The notes under the pieces: generated by a model
Databases searched by the model: none
Seen by the model: only the letters and a program-made list of their open reading frames with translations
Told to the model about the DNA's origin: nothing
Shown: piece by piece, positions 44,701 through 52,048 of the stretch
How positions within the stretch are numbered: position 1 is the first letter of the stretch
Layout of the letters: the number at the start of each line of letters is the position of its first letter
Assembly (NCBI GenBank): GCA_951812585.1
Contig: OX638318.1
Location: 2,230,380 to 2,294,379, forward strand
Length of the DNA: 64,000 nucleotides
Source: Rhodothermales bacterium
Lineage (GTDB): Bacteria > Bacteroidota > Rhodothermia > Rhodothermales > Bin80
Direction of reading: 5' to 3'
Made by a program: the position numbers and the translations under genes

Positions 44701-46707
44701 ATAGACGAGGGCACGATTGATAGCACGCAGATCGGGGTGTCCGCCTTCGAGCTTACGCGACTGATCACACCGGGTGCATGGCAGGTAGCCAACCGGGCCT
44801 TCGGCGGCGGGGAGGGTCTCTCAGATATCAGGACGGAGTCGTACAGCTCGCGCGCAGGCGCTACATTCCGGCCTCGGCTGAATATTTCTGCCCTGGATTG
44901 GCTTTCACTTCAAGATTTTGTATACAACACGAACTTCAACTGGCGCAACGGATCAGTAGGCTACAATACCGGCGCGCACGTCAGCGCTGCGGTAACCTTG
45001 CGCGCCGGTGCGACAGCCCGTCCGCTGAGTGTGCTGCGCGACACACCCTTCTATGAACGGATGGAAGAAAGCCGGCGCGCGGCGCAGGCCCGAAAGGTTG
45101 GCCGCGCACATGAGCGGGAAACGCGTCGGGAGGCGCGACGCCTTGCCCGTGAGCAGGCCGCCGCAGATACCGTGCAAGCTGATGTGGGCGAAGAGATGGC
45201 AGATCCCGTTGAGTTTGAGGAGCCCGTCCAGGAGCCGCCGATTCAAGCACCGCAGCCCCCGGACGCTGCAGCGGCGCCTCCAGACACGACACGGGAGCGC
45301 GGCAAGATCAGGCTGCCGGCATTTCTGTCTCCCCAAGCATTACTCCGGCGTTGGTTCTTTGCCGTGACTGGCGTCAGGGAACTCACCGTGAGCTATAGCG
45401 GCTCGCGGCGCGCAGAAGGTACCAATATCGGTCGTGTTGGCGAAGACGGCGTCGTTTCTCCGAGTTACAGTCTCTATGATGCCATCATCAACGGCAAGGG
45501 ACCGCCGATCAGCTATCGCCTGGGCTTTTCCGACACGATAGACCCGATCAACGACCGCATCATCACAGACCAGCTTCAAGTCAGCGACCGGAATACGCGC
45601 AGCGACCGTTTCCAGGGTCGTGCAGCGTTGGAGCCATCACCGAGCCTTCAGATCAACTTGGAATGGGAAGTGGAGTACGCTGAGGAGACCTCGCTGACCT
45701 ACAGGCTTCTGGATGACGGATCGCCAGGCGCTGACACCACGAACGGCGGCGAAAGCGGTGCTACCGTGTGGGCCTTTGGGAGCTCGTACCTTAAGATGTT
45801 TCAGCGGCAGCTGAAGCGATACTACGACGCATGTGGTTCCGACTGTGCGCCCGACGGCACGCTTCCGGAGCGGGTGGAATCCAACGTGCTGACCAATGAA
45901 ACGATCGTAGCGGACTTCATCGGGGCGTACCTGACGGGTGCCAAGGCGCCGCGGCCGGGCGGCGTGCCCTTGCCTTTGCCGGGCTGGCGCGTCAGCTACA
46001 GCGGCCTGTCCGACTGGCCCATCATTCGCAGGATCGCCACCTCGGCTGTCTTGCGGCACGCCTTCCGAGGACAGTATAGTGCAGACTTTCGCTCCAACCT
46101 TCGCGGCGGAGAGTCCGATGAATACCGGCTTGGCGCTGGCCCGACCATCGGCTACACCATACCTTCTATAGAGGTCGATGCTGCACGCGTGAACAAGCGG
46201 TACCAGCCGCTGATAGGGCTGGACCTCTCCCTCGGCGGCGGTATCCAGACCAGCTTTTCGTGGAACCAGACGCATACGTATTCTCTCAGCACCACCAATA
46301 ATGTCGTTAGCGATACGCGCTCCAATGAGATGTCCGTAACGGCCTCGTACTCGACCACGCAGCTCCGGCTGCCCTTTATGTCGAGCCGGCTAAGCAATCG
46401 GATCAATTTCTCCCTGGCCATTTCGCGTGGGCAAGACGATGATCGCAGCTTCTACCTGCGGCGCGCCGTCGAAACGGCCGTTACCGATCCCGAGTTTACT
46501 GCAGACATGGCGCTGATTGAGCCGCTTGCCGATGTTTTGACGAAGACCTCCCGCATTCAGATTCAGCCGAAGATCGGGTATACGTTCAGCAATGTGGTCT
46601 CGGCCGACATCTTCGTTGACTACGAAAACTTCTTCGGCGACAGTCGCCGCCTGCCTTACACCGAGATTGAAGGGGGCTTTAACGTGCGTGTCAACTTCAG
46701 TCACTAG
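38782..46707 (+). CDS. sprA: Cell surface protein SprA (type IX secretion system translocon)
   Basis: A 2641-residue protein, the largest in the window. It begins with a signal peptide (LASLAVGAVFLCLAVSAAQG). SprA-like features are the N-terminal NLRVTGSADIRPGF and EVNWNTERQFDYQNQLKLQYNG segments, the long repeated beta-strand-rich body (for example SYVDDFEGFENSLRL and GVLNQLKF), and the C-terminal strand ending FNVRVNFSH. SprA forms the giant outer-membrane barrel of the type IX secretion system and is needed for gliding in Flavobacterium. Around residues 2090-2190 is an Arg/Glu/Ala then Pro-rich low-complexity segment. Other T9SS genes are not in the window. lipB starts three bases after its stop. 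Confidence 0.95.
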   Translation: MQESVRPSEPRHRLASLAVGAVFLCLAVSAAQGEFARVQFQGRAAGFITRADTDTVGLYQVDSMLAFISALGVDSLRALVRAMDDSVLSVLVDSVAGDTNVRVDRYLSALYARRYTASVFSPERRSLGAEPVSSLRHRLTLDSLQMRYLAREQIAGGDVRYPLILTRSQYRQEKLEASLDRNWRDLIERRQQQRGYERRGGLGYSITVPGGRQSGFTTIFGKNTVNLRVTGSADIRPGFVYNKSEQQLSLGQGSRIDPSFKMDLRLGVSGTIGDKMNVEVNWNTERQFDYQNQLKLQYNGYEDEIIQSIEAGNVFLQTQSSLIRGGQSLFGLKSELQMGGFRLTTVASQQEGQSNTLSLEGGAETTEFDRKPTDYNERTHYFLSYYFRNRWEEALSAPPNIILDAVFSGITKIEVWKLTPVSPEEKNIRQVVAMVDLGENQEIVRAADSFTEPDRPRPDIDQYTDVELAEKLRPGDAVPRDYLTSDEMEQPLAKVDFQVGQFKLLQEGREYDVDPLLGYITLKQRMQESEALAVSFRYLAGGQEVQVGDFSSETGGGDNSQTGDRIVLKLLKPVNLQQPANLGEPEQLNPAAWYLEMRNLYRLGRGLMASEFILDIVHEPPGRAATKTLAGITGQETLIQVLGLDRLNEDGARTPDDLFDYLNNYSIIPGEGLLVFPYLEPFGHRMEDLINASGLPEEEKKLAREAYVFRDLYTKKQINAVRNTKLNVYRIQGSFKGGIPSSYDLGTFAGIVQGSVRVTSGGVPLTEGTDFVVDYGGGTVTIINNAYLTSGRDIAIEHEENALINLQKKTLLGARLDYSTDERYEIGGTVMRMKQKSITDKFRIGEEPISNTIWGVDGSLEIEPRWLTRAIDAIPLLQTKETSSISIQGEFAQLLPGRSLTNAFKDERRDLRRQGRDFYADEHGGTSYVDDFEGFENSLRLTRPGAWFLSSAPVVGALPDDSDAGGELSNDQRGVMGWYTLNDRALIQLGEPADPAVSLVSPQAVFPNREASSQERILQTLDLFFTPQQRGPYNYNMDLGAYLDDPRAAWGGMTQRLSEGNTDFTSKNIEFVEFVFQPFPSGTDADPDARLIVDLGRISEEVVPDNKLNTEDGLSTTEGGPVGVLARLPTGQQNQVINTIAEGERITEDLGLDGLASFPDNKFEREGGLGTEQQHFQDFLDALATTNSVLHPDALAREREKAKRDPSGDDYHYFLDETFFANSAYFPGGATVQQRFSHFFSGHELNSFEAQRELSDSAEPTGNARLPDTEDLNLNSASDAENSFFQYELPLSLAKLDELADPDRTDDFVVNEIEARGGGGTGWYLVRIPVKEFTRRVGNIQDFTLIESIRLWTTGHTEPITLRFATLELVGSQWRTSEEVSKRSADDEELPMLDPLLAGTISIESVNNEENTVYEIPNGTVRSRIREAQSGTVRDAREQAMVLHVENIQPGRQLAVFNTYGAGFDFLRYGHLRMFLHLDGFADGLPLMEEDRGAVQFFMRLGANEVNDYYEIEIPLTPSPLNMLPEEAIMRSDYIWRTRHPNPDAEGPSHIDLNSVSIELGVLNQLKFKRDEYIDADGMAFPSDSVFWSDIHGGLQDVLAVYAAPGTRVGVKGTPSLARVTTAVLGIRNPSGSERVLTDVNVWVNEMRVSGYDSEAGMAGLFNADIELADFGRLKATARMQTDGFGGLQSSLGNRVQVNDLNWTVNTQVNMDAFIPERFGWTLPVSMEVKSSMATPRFDPIRGDVRVTSLRQAIAADTTLSADDIARRQEEINLQAQTHSQTRSYTARIRKARSRSPLLRATIDATSISYAFSETQQRSPRERMRSSWRWNTGLTYRFLIPNARLLYPLWFLRDAGFLSALGEITFNYLPSQISYGFTASRNFSESQQRVDPVQQRTLDRPVDAAFPIRQQHRLSHARNFTLQYSPFDFLSLNMDTNTNQSLNALGADTTYSVILVDSTGAETRLEDTRLRNLIDEGTIDSTQIGVSAFELTRLITPGAWQVANRAFGGGEGLSDIRTESYSSRAGATFRPRLNISALDWLSLQDFVYNTNFNWRNGSVGYNTGAHVSAAVTLRAGATARPLSVLRDTPFYERMEESRRAAQARKVGRAHERETRREARRLAREQAAADTVQADVGEEMADPVEFEEPVQEPPIQAPQPPDAAAAPPDTTRERGKIRLPAFLSPQALLRRWFFAVTGVRELTVSYSGSRRAEGTNIGRVGEDGVVSPSYSLYDAIINGKGPPISYRLGFSDTIDPINDRIITDQLQVSDRNTRSDRFQGRAALEPSPSLQINLEWEVEYAEETSLTYRLLDDGSPGADTTNGGESGATVWAFGSSYLKMFQRQLKRYYDACGSDCAPDGTLPERVESNVLTNETIVADFIGAYLTGAKAPRPGGVPLPLPGWRVSYSGLSDWPIIRRIATSAVLRHAFRGQYSADFRSNLRGGESDEYRLGAGPTIGYTIPSIEVDAARVNKRYQPLIGLDLSLGGGIQTSFSWNQTHTYSLSTTNNVVSDTRSNEMSVTASYSTTQLRLPFMSSRLSNRINFSLAISRGQDDDRSFYLRRAVETAVTDPEFTADMALIEPLADVLTKTSRIQIQPKIGYTFSNVVSADIFVDYENFFGDSRRLPYTEIEGGFNVRVNFSH

Positions 46708-46710
46708 GTC

Positions 46711-47505
46711 ATGGGCATAGCCAATGCCATCGTGTGCCCGCTCGGGCGCGTGGCATATCAGCCCACATGGGCCTTGCAGGAGGCCATCAAAGATCATCTG
46801 GTCGCCGGCAGAAGGCTGGCGGAACCGCCGCCCCATGTCGTGCTCCTTTTGGAACATCCGCCCGTATATACTTTGGGCAGGAGCGGTGATGCCGCCCATC
46901 TCTTGCTGGATGAACGCCAGTTAGGTGCTTTCGGCGCGGAATTCCATCGGATAGATCGGGGCGGAGACATTACCTTTCATGGACCAGGGCAGCTGGTCGG
47001 ATACTTCCTCCTCGATCTGGAGCGTATCTTCCGTGATCTGCATCGTCTGATGCGCGCGTTGGAAGAGATCGTGTTGCGTACGCTTGCGGACTACGGAGTC
47101 ACCGGCACGCGGGTTCAGGGGCGGACGGGCGTCTGGGTGGGACCTTCTGGCAGTGAACGAAAGATTTGCGCGCTGGGGATTCGGAGCAGCCGTTGGGTTA
47201 CGATGCACGGCATCGCGTTCAATATCAATACGGATCTGTCCTTCTACCAGCATATCGTTCCCTGCGGCATTGTCGACCGCGGCGTGACGTCTCTGTCGCA
47301 GGAGTTGGGACGCTGGTGCGACGAAGCTCAGGTGCAGCGCCGCGTAGCGCGCCACTTCGGGGAAGTATTCGATGTCGAACCGACCGTCCTGAATGGGGCG
47401 GCCGCCTTTACGTACCTTGCGTCGATTGCGGGTATTAAGCACCTTAAAAACGCGCTTCAGCCGTGGGGGCTGGAGCCCAGCAGGGTACTGCCAGGGCATG
47501 GCTGA
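46711..47505 (+). CDS. lipB: Lipoyl(octanoyl) transferase
   Basis: A 264-residue LipB, transferring octanoate from acyl carrier protein to lipoyl domains. [21 protein letters not shown] (motif split [12 protein letters not shown] and LVGYFLLDL), the lysine in [10 protein letters not shown] (about 151) and the catalytic cysteine in [13 protein letters not shown] (about 185) are all present. It lies three bases after sprA, an arrangement that suggests co-transcription with an envelope gene rather than with lipA, which is not in the window. The C-terminal 30 residues are family-variable. Confidence 0.95.
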   Translation: MGIANAIVCPLGRVAYQPTWALQEAIKDHLVAGRRLAEPPPHVVLLLEHPPVYTLGRSGDAAHLLLDERQLGAFGAEFHRIDRGGDITFHGPGQLVGYFLLDLERIFRDLHRLMRALEEIVLRTLADYGVTGTRVQGRTGVWVGPSGSERKICALGIRSSRWVTMHGIAFNINTDLSFYQHIVPCGIVDRGVTSLSQELGRWCDEAQVQRRVARHFGEVFDVEPTVLNGAAAFTYLASIAGIKHLKNALQPWGLEPSRVLPGHG

Positions 47506-47854
47506 ATCAGCAGACAACTTCTTGCGCCGCTTCTTGCGCCGCCTGCTCGCAGAGACATTGCTCTATGACGAGGAGTACGGTGCCTCGGGCAACGTGAGTC
47601 TCATTGACGAACGTACCGCCCAGGAGTGCTACGTGGCGTCATACTTGTCAGAGGAGGCACAATACATCATCGAAAAGGCTACGGATTGGGATTCGGACAC
47701 CGCCGACGATGGCGTAGGGTATGCTCTTGCCACCGACGCCGAAACGTACCGAACCTGTCAGACCGCCAACGAGGCGGCTGCTACGTTGCTTGCCTTGGCG
47801 AAGGCTCACAGGCTGATGCCCAGTTTTGCGCTCCTCTTCGAGGAGCCAGCCTAG
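47498..47854 (+). CDS. Hypothetical protein coupled to lipB
   Basis: A 118-residue acidic, soluble protein starting at the ATG at 47498, overlapping the end of lipB by eight bases. It begins [19 protein letters not shown] and has several Glu/Asp-rich stretches ([21 protein letters not shown]) and an alanine-rich helix at the end. No family recognised. The open frame extends upstream inside lipB but the overlapping ATG is the natural start. Confidence 0.6.
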   Translation: MAESADNFLRRFLRRLLAETLLYDEEYGASGNVSLIDERTAQECYVASYLSEEAQYIIEKATDWDSDTADDGVGYALATDAETYRTCQTANEAAATLLALAKAHRLMPSFALLFEEPA

Positions 47855-48184
47855 ATCTGCCTGCTGGCTTCAACCACTCCGGTTTTATGCTCGGCACGAT
47901 AGGTCGCTGCTATCGGAGCTATGTGCAGTTGCGAGTGGAGCGGCCTCTTCTATCGCGCTCCATCGCACGTCTTGACTTACCGGTGTGGCTCAGGCATTGT
48001 GTTCGCGGCCCTGGGCGTAGTGTCCGATGCCTCGCCACCCAACTGAGGATTGTACGATCCCAGCCTCAAAACCCCGCTTCCGCTGCTCAGGTACCGGGCA
48101 GGGACAATCGTGACGATGTTCGGTGCGTGAGGGGGGACAACTTGTCCACCAAGGCTGGCGCGCGTCGCTGGCGCGCGTCGCCCT
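47855..48184. other. Intergenic region with a short tandem repeat
   Basis: About 330 bases between convergent genes. No gene is supported. It holds a dyad GGACAA-C-TTGTCC at 48135-48147 and a perfect tandem duplication of 13 bases (GCTGGCGCGCGTC, 48154-48166 and 48167-48179) close to the DUF423 stop. Confidence 0.5.
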
Positions 48185-48550
48185 TCACCCGGCCCTGAAC
48201 ACGCCCCAGGCCAGTAATGACCACCCGGCTATCAGGAGCAGGCCGCCGACAGGGGTGATCGCACCCAGCCGGGTGATTCCCGTCAGCGTCATTGCGTACA
48301 GACTCCCTGAAAACACCACCACGCCTGCTACAAAGCAAAACCCTGCCGCGCGTATCCATGGCCCAGGCCAGGTGGAACAGGCCCAGCTCACGGCCAACAG
48401 CGCCAGCCCATGGACAAGGTGGTAGAGCACGCCGGTTTTCCACCAGCCGAGGCGGTCTGCGTCAACCGTGAGCAGATGGGCACCAAAGGCCCCCAGTACG
48501 ACAGCGATGCCGGTCAGCAAAGCGCCCAGCACGAAGAACAGACGAGGCAC
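48185..48550 (-). CDS. DUF423 family membrane protein
   Basis: A 121-residue integral membrane protein with four helices. It starts FFVLGALLTGIAVVLGAFGAHLL, then WWKTGVLYHLVHGLALLAVSW, and ends TPVGGLLLIAGWSLLAWGVF, which is the conserved YgdD/DUF423 pattern (AFGAH, YHxxH, TPxGG). Function is unknown. It is the last gene of a minus-strand run, seven bases after the lipoprotein gene. Confidence 0.93.
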   Translation of the reverse strand: MPRLFFVLGALLTGIAVVLGAFGAHLLTVDADRLGWWKTGVLYHLVHGLALLAVSWACSTWPGPWIRAAGFCFVAGVVVFSGSLYAMTLTGITRLGAITPVGGLLLIAGWSLLAWGVFRAG

Positions 48551-48557
48551 AGGCGAC

Positions 48558-49070
48558 CTACGACGCAGGCGAGCGGATCTGGAAGGGCACAGCCTGACCG
48601 TTCAAACGCAGCGTATAATGACCTGCGCTGTACTGTCCTTCCAGCAACACATAGAAACGGTAGGGGCGTCGAACACTGGCGCACAGGGTGGACTGCGCTC
48701 TTCGCATCTCCAAGGTCGCGGTGATGATGTTGGCCGTGCGTTCTTGTACAAACGCGTGCAGCTCCATGCAAGCATCGGGCAGCGCGCCCTTGATGAGCAC
48801 TTCCACATCCACTTGCTGAATGTCCGCCGACACCGCCGGTTTAAATGCGGCCGGTCTCACAATTACGCTTTCAAAAGTGGCAGGATAGTATCGATACGTT
48901 TCGCCTTCGGTGAGCGGTGTGATCGTAACAGTATGCGTGCCATCGGGCGCAGGATCGTTGTAACGATGGCCAAACTGCACATCCGGATCTGGAGTGGCGC
49001 GACTACCCGTACATCCTGCCAACGTACATCCCGCCAAAAGGAGAAGCAAAAGTGTCCGGCTTCCAACCAT
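48558..49070 (-). CDS. Hypothetical lipoprotein
   Basis: A 170-residue protein from the ATG at 49070. The N terminus VGSRTLLLLLLAGCTLAGCTGS has two possible lipobox cysteines (LLAGC and TLAGC). The mature part is beta-rich and ends QAVPFQIRSPAS; it carries two further cysteines (about residues 112 and 140) that could pair. No family recognised. Genes on both sides are within ten bases and on the same strand, so it is probably part of one transcript with rsfS and DUF423. Confidence 0.7.
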   Translation of the reverse strand: MVGSRTLLLLLLAGCTLAGCTGSRATPDPDVQFGHRYNDPAPDGTHTVTITPLTEGETYRYYPATFESVIVRPAAFKPAVSADIQQVDVEVLIKGALPDACMELHAFVQERTANIITATLEMRRAQSTLCASVRRPYRFYVLLEGQYSAGHYTLRLNGQAVPFQIRSPAS

Positions 49071-49074
49071 TGCT

Positions 49075-49485
49075 CTAGCGTAGCATCTCAATGTCAGCCT
49101 GTGCACTCGTTATGAGCTCATGCGGCGCGTCGTTCCAGAGCCGTTCCAGGTCGTAGAACGCCCGACGCTCGCGATCAAAGATGTGGACCACTAGATCGAT
49201 GTAATCCAAAAGCACCCACTGCCGGTGCTCCTGGCCTTCACGGTGCCAAGGCCGCTCTTGTGCTTCCTTACGCAAATGCTCTTCAACAGATTCCTGTATC
49301 GCCTTGATCTGATTGTCGCTATTTCCGGTGCAAAGCACAAAATAGTCTACTATGCTACTCACCGCCTGCATATCCATGACTACTACTTCCTCCGCCTTCT
49401 TGTCCAAGACAGCGTCCACGGCCAAGCGTGCCAGCACCTTCGAGGGCGTAGTATCGTGGCGGTGTTGTGTGGCTGCGATGCGCAA
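49075..49485 (-). CDS. rsfS: Ribosomal silencing factor RsfS
   Basis: A 136-residue protein of the RsfS (Iojap) family, which binds ribosomal protein L14 and blocks subunit joining in starvation. The pattern AVLDKKAEEVVVMDMQAVSSIVDYFVLCTGNSDNQIKAI, then WVLLDYIDLVVHIFDRERRAFYDLERLW, is diagnostic. The start is a TTG at 49485; a GTG at 49437 would give a shorter but still complete domain, so the start is uncertain. It lies six bases downstream of the LytR_C gene and four bases upstream of the lipoprotein. Confidence 0.95.
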   Translation of the reverse strand: MRIAATQHRHDTTPSKVLARLAVDAVLDKKAEEVVVMDMQAVSSIVDYFVLCTGNSDNQIKAIQESVEEHLRKEAQERPWHREGQEHRQWVLLDYIDLVVHIFDRERRAFYDLERLWNDAPHELITSAQADIEMLR

Positions 49486-49491
49486 GTCGGG

Positions 49492-49974
49492 CTATTCCGC
49501 GGAAGTATCCACAGCGCCTTCGGCAAAGGGCGGAAGAATCAGGTAATCCTTGCCGATGATCACCGAGGCATCCAGAAAGTAATCCTGGCGCTCCTGCTGC
49601 AGGACATGTTCTTCGGTTAATCCGAGTGAGGAAGCGACCTGGCGGGCAATGCTGAGGTTGCCGACACGGTCCACCACCTGCGTCTTTTCGACATCGAAGC
49701 TGCGGTGATTGCCCACTTCAACCACATCGTAGCCCTTCTCAATCAGATAGCTGCGCAACGCTTCTGCGGCGCCGCTGACGCCCGCACCGTTGCGAATCTC
49801 AATCTGATAAATGTCTTCTGCTGGCGGATACTGGTCAACCGCAGAAACAGCCTGCTGTGTCGGAATGAGCTTGATCTGAATCCGTTTGACAAGCTGCCAG
49901 CCCAACCCGAGCACCAGCAGGCCAACTACGCCCAAGGCAATATTCAGTCCGATGATGCGGACTCGCCTACCCAT
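49492..49974 (-). CDS. LytR C-terminal domain membrane protein
   Basis: A 160-residue protein with one N-terminal membrane helix (about 10-27, LNIALGVVGLLVLGLGWQL) and a LytR_C-type domain: YQIEIRNGAGVSGAAEALRSYLIEKGYDVVEVGN then RVGNLSIARQVASSLGLTEE and DASVIIGKDYLIL. It lacks the catalytic LytR-CpsA-Psr domain and may be a stand-alone cell-wall-associated module. It is directly upstream of rsfS, a pairing often seen in Bacteroidota-like genomes (from general knowledge, not checked). Confidence 0.85.
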   Translation of the reverse strand: MGRRVRIIGLNIALGVVGLLVLGLGWQLVKRIQIKLIPTQQAVSAVDQYPPAEDIYQIEIRNGAGVSGAAEALRSYLIEKGYDVVEVGNHRSFDVEKTQVVDRVGNLSIARQVASSLGLTEEHVLQQERQDYFLDASVIIGKDYLILPPFAEGAVDTSAE

Positions 49975-49987
49975 ATGCTAGGGGCCT

Positions 49988-50521
49988 TTAGCGCCAGCCG
50001 TCACGCCAGAATGGGTTGCGCGTGTACCCGCGATGACCGTAATACGCGCCATAAGGACTCATGAAGGGATTGCGAAATGCGTAGGGATCCTGGTGCACCT
50101 GTATGTTGAGCTGAAACTTCTCTGAGGGACGCCAAGCGATCTCCGCGTTACGCAAGAAGACGCGCGGCCCGGTACGCTCAAACCCCAGTGCGGTCATTGA
50201 CTGGTTCTGCGGCGAATAGGCTACTGCCACATCGGCCCGCATAGCGAGCTTGTCGCTGAACTGCCAAGCCATGGTGTTCGTGTACATCCCCATGGAGTAG
50301 CTGCGACCGCCGAAGGCACCCGCAGACATCTCAAACCCGTGGCTCATCTTGAAGACCGAGGGGTTGAAGATCTTGCTCATCACGGAGCCCAGCGCACCCG
50401 TGGCCTCGTACAAGCGTGCCGAAGGGCGCGCGGGAGGAACTGCCTCCCGGAACTGAGCCGCGGCCGGCAAGGCGACGACTGCAACAAGGATCAGAACAGC
50501 TACCGTCCTACGCATGAGCAT
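49988..50521 (-). CDS. Hypothetical exported protein
   Basis: A 177-residue protein with a signal peptide (VAVLILVAVVALPAAAQ). The mature part contains beta-strand-like stretches (FKMSHGFEMSAGAFGGRSYSMGMYTNTMAWQF, shortened here to its first half, and KLAMRADVAVAYSP, FLRNAEIAWRPSEKFQLNIQVHQ) and a Tyr/Gly/Pro-rich tail (PYGAYYGHRGYTRNPFWRDGWR, in part). It looks like a small outer-membrane or periplasmic beta protein, but no family is recognised. It is the first gene of the minus-strand run and is divergent from chorismate mutase. Confidence 0.7.
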   Translation of the reverse strand: MLMRRTVAVLILVAVVALPAAAQFREAVPPARPSARLYEATGALGSVMSKIFNPSVFKMSHGFEMSAGAFGGRSYSMGMYTNTMAWQFSDKLAMRADVAVAYSPQNQSMTALGFERTGPRVFLRNAEIAWRPSEKFQLNIQVHQDPYAFRNPFMSPYGAYYGHRGYTRNPFWRDGWR

Positions 50522-50625
50522 GAGGTCTATAGTTCATCGTACGCATGATAATGTGCCCGCAGGCGAATGTCAATACTCCGTGAGTGCCAATTTGTTCAGG
50601 CTGTCCGCGTATTTTCCACCTGCCT

Positions 50626-50991
50626 ATGTCTAATCCCCGTCAACCTTTGCAGAAGCCAGCAGCAGAGCCCCAAAGCGATGCGCGCGGACCCGCTGAAGCC
50701 GATGCTGAAGCCGATATAGCGTCGCTCCGGGTTTGCGTCGACGCAATCGACCAAAAGCTGCTGCGACTTCTGAATGAGCGTTCGCATTATGCCAACGTCA
50801 TCGGCAGGATCAAGAAATCCGTGGGTCTCCCGGTCTATGTGCCAAGCCGGGAGGCGGAAGTCCTGCAAAACGTTATCAGCGCCAATGGCGGTCCACTCGG
50901 AAATGACGCGGTGCAGCGGCTGTTTGAACGCATCATAGACGAAACGCGCGCGTTGGAACGGCAGCGTTATCAGGACGACAATATGCGCTGA
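50626..50991 (+). CDS. Chorismate mutase, AroQ class
   Basis: A 121-residue protein from the ATG at 50626. After an Ala/Glu-rich leader, the all-helical AroQ domain shows SLRVCVDAIDQKLLRLLNERSHYANVIGRIKKSVGLPVYVPSREAEVL (in part) and RLFERIIDETRALERQ. It converts chorismate to prephenate for Phe and Tyr synthesis. It is a monofunctional mutase; no prephenate dehydratase or DAHP synthase domain is attached. The mltG gene follows after three bases. Confidence 0.9.
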   Translation: MSNPRQPLQKPAAEPQSDARGPAEADAEADIASLRVCVDAIDQKLLRLLNERSHYANVIGRIKKSVGLPVYVPSREAEVLQNVISANGGPLGNDAVQRLFERIIDETRALERQRYQDDNMR

Positions 50992-50994
50992 CGC

Positions 50995-52017
50995 ATGGTA
51001 AAACGGACACTGCTCATTGCTTTCAGCTTGAGCATACTGGCTTCGGGCGCCGCGGCATGGTTTGTTTTTCTGGCCAGGCCGCCGGACCCGGCGGAGCCCC
51101 GGTGGGTTCGGGTGCACACAGGCGCGACGCTGGAGGCTGTGGCGGAATCGCTCCACACGCAAAACCTCGTGGTGCGGCGCGCCGCATTCACATGGCCTGC
51201 GAGGGCTACCGGCTGGGGCGCACAGATCAAGGCCGGCTGTTACGAGTTCGACGAGTCCGCCGGTGCCTACGACATCCTGCGCCGCTTGCGGGCCGGTGAG
51301 CAGACCGCGGTGTCGGTGATGATTCCGCCGGGGTCGCGCCCGGAGTTTATAGCCCGGCGCGCTGCGCGGCAGATGTTTTTTTCCGAAGAGGACTTTGAGG
51401 CGGCGCTCTCGGATTCGGTGCTGGCTTCGGCGCTGGGCCTCGACACGCGGCGTCTCTTCAGCTATATGTTGCCCGACACCTACCATTTCTATTGCACGAC
51501 CGATGTTCAGGCGGTAATCCGGCGCATCAAACAAGAGATGGATGCGCTCTTTGCCGACGGCTTGGGTGCGCTCGGAGCGAAGCATGGCCTTGATCAGGAC
51601 GAAGTGATCAGCTTGGCCGCCATAGTAGAATGGGAAACGCAGGTGGAATCAGAGAAGGCGCGCATCGCAGGGGTATATCTGAATCGCATCGACCGGCGCT
51701 GGCCCCTGCAGGCGGATCCCACCATCCAGTATGCACTGATCGCCCTGGAAGGCGGCAAGCGGCGTCTTCTGTTTGCAGATTACAAATTGCAGCACCCGTA
51801 CAACACTTATCTGTACCGCGGTTTTCCGCCGGGTCCCATTACCAACCCCGGGCGGACATCGCTGTTGGCAGCGGCCGATCCGGAGCGGCATGACTACATG
51901 TTCTTCGTCGCCAGTCCAGACGGAGGCCATGCTTTTAACGTCACGTTGCGGGGTCACAATCGCGATGCGGCGCGCCTGCGGGCCTACTTGCGTGCAAGCG
52001 CGCGGCAGGCAGACTGA
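50995..52017 (+). CDS. mltG: Endolytic transglycosylase MltG
   Basis: A 340-residue inner-membrane-anchored murein lytic enzyme that cuts nascent glycan strands. An N-terminal helix (about 5-27) precedes a LysM-like region (VRVHTGATLEAVAESLHTQNLV). The YceG-type catalytic domain shows LFSYMLPDTYHF, ISLAAIVEWETQVESEKARIAGVYLNRI (catalytic Glu about 212), LQADPTIQYA and HPYNTYLYRGFPPGPITNPG. It is three bases after chorismate mutase, an ordinary unrelated neighbour. No terminator hairpin was noticed before the convergent porin gene. Confidence 0.96.
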   Translation: MVKRTLLIAFSLSILASGAAAWFVFLARPPDPAEPRWVRVHTGATLEAVAESLHTQNLVVRRAAFTWPARATGWGAQIKAGCYEFDESAGAYDILRRLRAGEQTAVSVMIPPGSRPEFIARRAARQMFFSEEDFEAALSDSVLASALGLDTRRLFSYMLPDTYHFYCTTDVQAVIRRIKQEMDALFADGLGALGAKHGLDQDEVISLAAIVEWETQVESEKARIAGVYLNRIDRRWPLQADPTIQYALIALEGGKRRLLFADYKLQHPYNTYLYRGFPPGPITNPGRTSLLAAADPERHDYMFFVASPDGGHAFNVTLRGHNRDAARLRAYLRASARQAD

Positions 52018-52048
52018 TAGGCGCCGTGTGCAGGCAGACGCGTCGTGC

